Positions 58,497-64,000 of a stretch of DNA of 64,000 bases are shown here, in pieces. Below the pieces are notes generated by a model, which was not told where the DNA came from, did no database searches, and saw nothing but the letters and a program-made list of their open reading frames with translations. This DNA is from Atrina japonica. Its lineage: Eukaryota; Mollusca; Bivalvia; Pterioida; Pinnidae. Numbering within the stretch: position 1 is the first letter of the stretch; each line of letters starts with the position of its first letter. The DNA lies in the NCBI GenBank assembly GCA_030159075.1, contig BROG01000485.1:356501-420500 (forward strand), written 5' to 3'. A program made the translations under genes and the position numbers.

Positions 58497-58625
58497 AAAA
58501 GTGTCCTTACTCTGAATAATTTGGTTTTTATATTAGACCTCGTATTTTGGGACTGCTTTTCTGACGTTGACAGAGAGTGTTCGGGATTGCAAGGACCGAC
58601 AACTCTATGTAAGAGAGTATTGACA
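58497..58625. mobile_element. Copy of the aaggaccgacaact repeat
   Basis: gtgtccttactctgaataat, ttttgggactgctttt and aaggaccgacaactctatgt match 54424-54560. Confidence 0.6.
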
Positions 58626-59435
58626 ATATACTGGTACTAAACACATGACCAAATATTCAAATGGTAATTTCGCATATTCGACAATATCAGTTCATTCTCC
58701 AATATTTGATTTGGCTCTATATTTACAATTCTTTAAAACACGTGTCAAATATGAAATAAATAGCCTAGGTGAAAAATAACTTAACTACGACAGGGACAAA
58801 CAAAATCACCAAGGGGAATAACTCTAAACATTAGTGTGGCATGAGCGCAATTGTTGTATGCAATACAGCGTCTCCATGAGATGTATACTTCCATCAAATA
58901 TTGGCAGCCTACGTAAAAAAATAACTTAGCTATGACCGGATAATTGAAGTAACTCTAAAAATAAAGGTAATACAAGCGACACTCCGTCTTCTTTAGGTGT
59001 ATACTTGAAACAAATAAAGGAAGCTTAGTTAAAGAAATGAGGAAGATATGGTACGGAACAAAAGAACAGAGGGACAGAAGGCCTTGTGGACGGAAGGATA
59101 CAACGCAAAACAGTAGTCCCCTAGGAACCCGTGGGGTACTAATAATCACATACCTTGTACGGAAAAATCGTGAGGCGACCAACAACTTCGTCAAAATGTT
59201 ATTCCGGGAATTTCAATAAACTGACATCAAATGTAATGCAAACACAAATGAATAACAGGATATTTGACACGTTGGACAAATCCGGTAAATATAGAACCGG
59301 CCTAGATTTTTACCGGTTCCTGAACCGGAACAAATGCCAGAAGCGGATTCTAAACCGTGTCGAGAGTTTAAACTGTCTACTAGTGTTAAGTCTTTGATCT
59401 GTTACCATGTGGTCAAATAGTTCAGTCACTTCCGT
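58626..59435. other. No feature recognised
   Basis: Short open frames at 59037-59219 and 59155-59397 have no recognisable domain. Confidence 0.4.
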
Positions 59436-59722
59436 CAATGCTTGAAAAGGGGTGTTTTCCTCCACAATTTAATTGGTCGCCTCAATATGCCCCTGAAAAC
59501 TTGTGAGTGTGGCGTAAAGCATTTTTAAAGGAAAAAAACTTCGCCAGGTGCGGCATGGAAATTCGACATTCACTGGACCGTACTTAAAACCTCAAGATAT
59601 TCGTATCTTTGAGATAACCAACATTTTCAATTAATATATTTTCTTTCCTAATAAAGGGATCGTTTGTCCGTGTAAAGGTTACAATACAGTAAACAAGTAT
59701 ATTTCCATGTGACATTCGTACG

Positions 59723-59993
59723 TTTGTTTGTTTATTGTTGTTTAACGTTCCACTCATGTATCTTTCACTCATATGGAAACGTCAACAAATGCCAGTGAAA
59801 GGCTTCAAATTTTGGCCTGTGCTTGGCACTTACGGCCATTGAGCAGTAAAGGTTCATCAACACCTAGCGACATGGGACCTCAATTTTCACTCTAGTCCGA
59901 AGGACATGAAACCAACCTGCCGCCGGCTGGACTCGAACTCACGACCTCAAGATCAAGAGTCGAGCGCACTACCGACTGAGTCAGACCGGCTCA
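59723..59993 (-). mobile_element. tRNA-derived SINE, family A, copy 4
   Basis: Tail cgtttgtttgtttattgttg on the left; body cactcatatggaaacgtcaa; tRNA-like head at the right end (minus-strand gagccggtctgactcagtcg). More diverged than the other copies. Confidence 0.85.
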
Positions 59994-60347
59994 GCATACG
60001 TACGTATAAAAGAGTTAAAATCTTGAATTTTAATTGTGATATTTATTAAATGTAATTTCAAACCATAATTGAATTCAAGTGTCTAATTAAGAAGTGAAAA
60101 TTGAAATAGTTTCCCAGATAAATATCATTGAAGATTTATACTGTGGAAACATAGATAGACAATGTTTCTCGATGAAATAACAGAATAAGTAGGGAAACAC
60201 GTTGAGTGATGAGGTTTCCTGAAAAATCATTAAAAACACTTGTCACTAATCAGGAATACATAACTTTTAATGACTTGATCATAAACGGAGGCGAAAGCAA
60301 ACGCAAGAATGAAAAACTTAAAACTTGATTTTAATTTTACACTTTTA

Positions 60348-60965
60348 GACTATGGGGACCAAGATAATGTGTCGACATTGTTTTGGCGAAGATAGACCAT
60401 TACACATTGAGCCACATAAAATGGAGCATTGTCTTGTTGAAATGTTGTGTGTACAGACCCACGGTGACAGGTTGCAGAGCAGTATCAATGTACCGTTTAG
60501 CTGTCAATTAGCCTTCAATGACGATCAAGCGGGTTCGTGGCCACTAAATATCCCTCTCCGTACCATAATGCTACCATCACAAAACCTGTCACGTTCCAAC
60601 ATGCAGTTTCGGCATAACTTTCATAATGACGTCGAAAAACAGCGGTAAAGCGTCAGTGAAGAGAAGAAAACACATTTGGACGATTTCGCCGTAGCCATTG
60701 GAGTTTGACATGAATTGGAGAAGATTATGGGGCATACCTTCTGCAACGCGACAGGGCTTGATGGCGCAGTAGCGGTGACGCCTCAATACAGTATCTCAGG
60801 TAATTCTTGAATTGTTGGTCCGTGGTTGTCTTGTTTGCAGTTTTTCTACAGTTCTAAACAGGCTGCGCAAGTGGTACAACATCATTAAACGATCCTGATG
60901 AGGCGTCGTAACCTTCGGTCGGCCAGTTCTACGACGGCCAGTAGTTGTATTTTAGTCTAAGGCGG
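60348..60965 (-). pseudogene. Tc1/mariner-class transposase remnant
   Basis: Minus-strand segments in several frames match Tc1-like transposases in order: TGRRRTGRPKVTTPHQDR (DNA-binding end), LFTDALPLFF (region of the first catalytic Asp; the usual TDESRF is altered), VERDRF- and GTERDIF-type segments, KRYIDTALQPV, FQQDNAP (second catalytic Asp intact) and LRQNNVDTLSWSP. A stop follows directly, so the SPDLNPIEHLWD-type end with the third acidic residue is absent. Frameshifts and stops make it inactive. Terminal inverted repeats were not found. Confidence 0.8.
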
Positions 60966-61284
60966 CTGTAGAAACTAGATATTGTGTTTTATGGACATTC
61001 AGAGCTCTTACCACAGCGGTTTGTGTGTTCCAATCTGAGTACACCGTTATTCAGCCTAGACATCCTGTACAAAATATGACAAACGAATTTCAATGTTGGA
61101 CTATTCTTACGAGATACAGGAAGAATGACAAATAGGTCTCAGATGCATGACATTCTGCCGCGTGTATCCGTGCAGATCGGGGTATGCATTGATGTCTCGC
61201 GGACACGAGAACACGTAGTGTGACCAAATTCAATCAACCGTAAATAACTAAGAAGGCGTATTATTTCATGTTATCTAAAACTGC

Positions 61285-61628
61285 ATCGTCGTAAAACCAC
61301 AGTCCGGAACTGCTATCATGCTCTTTCCTATCCGTGGTCTCATGCGACCGAAATATCTCGTACACATATTTATTATTCATGAAGCCTCAGCCAATGCAAG
61401 TAAACGGTGCTTGCATTCATCAACCAATCAGATCAAGGCTTTTAAACAATTTCAGAACTGTATTGAATGACCAGACCATGCGATAATTTTCGTTGCCGAT
61501 CACAGCTAATGCGAATGAACTGGACAAAACCTCCTTATAAATATTAATTAGCCACGAGATATTTCAGCCGCATGAGACCACGGATAGGTAAGAGCGAACC
61601 GAATCCGAACAGGGGTTTTACGACGGTG
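61285..61628. mobile_element. Long-TIR MITE, about 343 bp
   Basis: Left end atcgtcgtaaaacc ... ctatccgtggtctcatgcg and right end cgcatgagaccacggatag ... ggttttacgacggt are inverted copies of about 60 bp. The direct repeat ctaaaactgc flanks it (61275-61284 and 61629-61638), a candidate 10-bp target-site duplication. No coding capacity. Confidence 0.85.
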
Positions 61629-61774
61629 CTAAAACTGCTACCAATATTTATCAATTTGAACAATTATTGAAATTCAGTCAGTATATATACCCTTACTAAT
61701 TCAAATGAATTCATTTGTAACGGCCCAGTGGTTGTAAATATAAGTAAATGTCGTCGCCGTTGCAACTGGTGGTG

Positions 61775-61870
61775 AGTCACTGAAGGCTTACATACATTCG
61801 CTATCTGACATATTTGGGTACCACCCGAAAGCTTACATAAATCCGCTATCTGATATATTTCGGTACCACC
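61775..61870. repeat. Tandem duplication of about 50 bp
   Basis: gcttacatacattcgctatc and gacatatttgggtaccacc, then a second copy with a few changes. Confidence 0.85.
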
Positions 61871-62419
61871 TATATATTGTATACTAAAGTAATATTTCGT
61901 ATGTACATTACCGTTATGTAACTCCACAAAAGCCAATGTAGTTCTCATTCCGGTGGTTTGTCCAAGACACTTAACATTTACTGTATGTAAACCATTTCGT
62001 CGAGGAACTACACATCTATCTTAAACTGGAGTCCAATCGATAAAGCATTATCGATAGATTAGTAAATTGGAGTCAGATTAGATCATATTGTGCATTTGTT
62101 TTGGTCCTATTGGTAAAACTATAACTTTGGTTTTATGTATAATATATTTTTTAACCGTTGACCATTAGAGACATCAGACTTATTCAGTTTATAAAACAAA
62201 CCATAAATGTAATAAACAAATTTTTTCGAGTTTTTCCGTTACGTTACAGATCGTCATAATAGTATGCAGCCTAAAGCTGCATCACTTCCGGTCAATCAAC
62301 TTTTTGTGTATATACATGTGTATATAACCTGGAACATTGATAACATGCAGTGACAGGTGCCAAATGTGAGAAGCAGCCTAAAAGTGATGACACTTGTCAC
62401 TTACCAATCAGTACTGTAT

Positions 62420-62528
<109 letters not shown>

Positions 62529-62529
62529 T

Positions 62530-63155
62530 AACTGGTATAAATTCTGCAGTTGTTAGAAATTTATTCGTTATTGTTCACATTTATAACATTTCAGATGTTT
62601 TATACAATTGATATTTATATTTTTACTGTTTTTACGGGTACATACCCTGCCGGGTATAACTTGGTTTATGGTAAGCAGTTAAACGCGAATAAACGTTGAG
62701 ATGCAGCTTCGTAGTGCATTCCATTGCCACTTACAAACTTACTCAAACTTCAAGTAAACACCTGGGCATTTAATTGGTTTAATTGCGACTTCAGTTTTAT
62801 TGTACACTTAACACATATTTTCATTGACACATACTATAAATCAGGGAATGGATACATACTGAGTTTGCTGGAGAGAGATATCTTACAAATATATATTTTA
62901 TGTGATTAATGGATAATAAAAGTTTAGAGAGAAGTAATTGCAAGACTCATAAATACAGAGCTGATATTAGATACGGAAAGACAGTATTTTAACAATGACA
63001 AAAACATAGCTTTATACAAACCAAAAAAAAATTTAAACTGCAAAATACATAAACCTCAGCGTGTAAATAGCTATCAATTACACTTCAATGTATCAGCTGA
63101 CAGCAGTAGAATTCTCATCTATGTGCTAAAACTGCTATGTGACATAAAAAGGCAA
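62530..63155. other. No feature recognised
   Basis: AT-rich sequence; a 23-bp poly(A) follows at 63158-63180. Confidence 0.45.
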
Positions 63156-63204
63156 TACAAAAAAAAAAAAAAAAAAAAAAATCGTCAAAATCTATACTAC
63201 GTGT

Positions 63205-63475
63205 TTAAAAGGGTAAGAGACGCTTCAACGGTTGTCGAGTCAACATCTATGTGTGTAGATGGCTACTACAGCTATTGAAGCAACATATGTACAATGTGTT
63301 TAAACGAAAACCAGACACTTGAATAGTTGTCAAACCAACATCTATGTGTGTAGATGGCTACTAGACATATAAACAGCTGTGGAAGCAACATATGTACAAT
63401 GTGATGTGTTTAAACGGTTATCAGACCCTTTCAACAGTTGTTGAGTCAACATAATATATGTTTAAACAACTGTCT
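63205..63475. repeat. Diverged tandem repeat, unit about 115 bp
   Basis: caacatctatgtgtgtagat, ggctactac/ggctactag and gaagcaacatatgtacaatg recur at least twice. Confidence 0.8.
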
Positions 63476-63546
63476 AATCAAATCACTACTGTATGCGCCA
63501 GATTTTTGAATATGTATCCTGGACATCTTGAAGATATATAATTTGG

Positions 63547-63606
<60 letters not shown>
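63547..63606. repeat. (CTAT)n microsatellite
   Basis: Fifteen ctat units, followed by caatcaat repeats. Confidence 0.97.
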
Positions 63607-63639
63607 ACTCAATCAATCAACACCGGCCCAATGGTTCTG

Positions 63640-64000
63640 GAGAAGTAGTAAGTAAAATTGAAGAAGTACCAATCAATAATAAAAAACTCAAGTTCATTAT
63701 AACACGACGAAATAGATGTGCAAATGGTCTCAACACGAAGAACAATTGCGGATCCCAAACGGGATAAGACCAGGTGTCCGGAAGGAGTAAACGTCTTCTG
63801 CTGGCATGCCACACCCGTCGCAAACGTTTCATGGAAACCTTTCTAGTCAAATTGAAAAGGTCAAGTTTGGTGATAAGGTCAAGTTCGGTGAAAAGCACGA
63901 TTGGTGAAAGGGCTCCAGAATATTATCTAATATTTCCGAGAGGGGGACTTCATAATGTCTAACAAGATCCCTGTATCGACCATAAAACTTCTTAATTGAA
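63640..64000 (-). pseudogene. Penelope-like element 3' end, continues past right edge
   Basis: The minus strand from 64000 encodes a KKFYGRYRDLVRHYEVPLSE segment matching the C-terminal part of the RT remnant at 56.4 kb, then a 3' region with gtttgcgacgggtgtggcat and cccgtttgggatccgcaat shared with 27.6-27.97 kb and 56.26-56.34 kb. The RT core, if present, is outside the window. Confidence 0.6.

Noticed and set aside
60352..60648. 98-codon plus-strand frame
   Set aside because: Opposite strand of the Tc1-like transposase remnant.

Overview
This is animal nuclear DNA, most likely from a marine bivalve mollusc; species cannot be named. The reasons are an AT-rich, intron-rich gene with canonical GT-AG exons, tRNA-derived SINEs of the kind common in bivalves, Penelope-like reverse-transcriptase remnants, and very abundant microsatellites and minisatellites. 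Most open reading frames in the window come from repeats or transposons.

The one recognisable host gene is on the minus strand and fills most of the window, from about 51.48 kb down to beyond the left edge. It encodes a patatin-like phospholipase with C-terminal EF-hands. Ten consecutive exons (29945-29782, 25097-24950, 24480-24344, 22187-22052, 17639-17544, 12862-12723, 11765-11674, 11309-11225, 10286-10215, 4727-4632) join with matching splice phases and no stop. Exon 36742-36667 joins in phase ahead of them. A likely first coding exon (51432-51267) starts with an N-myristoylation-type signal (MGNLFSGC). A 21-nt microexon candidate (45965-45945) fits exon 1. At least one exon between 45.9 and 36.7 kb, and the 3' terminal exon(s) left of the window, were not found. 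Parts visible: myristoylation signal, basic linker, GGGNKG oxyanion hole, GASAG nucleophile elbow, DGG catalytic Asp, coiled basic linker, one divergent EF-hand, and the first half of a canonical EF-hand.

Positions 1-4526 hold the 3' part of a decayed Ty3/gypsy-class LTR retrotransposon, antisense to the host gene. Its LTR ends about 100 nt inside the intron that follows the last visible exon. Its domain order is Gag - protease - integrase - RT - RNase H, with integrase before RT, as in the Gmr1-like group.

The introns hold one or more minisatellites each (units of 17, 18, 27, 28, 38, 43, 60, 62, 65 and 66 bp), SINEs, a triplicated 0.48-kb repeat, and fold-back elements. One minisatellite (17.20-17.55 kb) is built from a unit that contains the exon's own 5' splice site, giving eight tandem donor-like sites.

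From about 51.5 to 64 kb, upstream of the gene, I see only transposon remnants: a large palindrome at 53.2-53.6 kb, SINEs, two Penelope-like RT fragments, a Tc1-like transposase pseudogene, and a long-TIR MITE at 61.3-61.6 kb.
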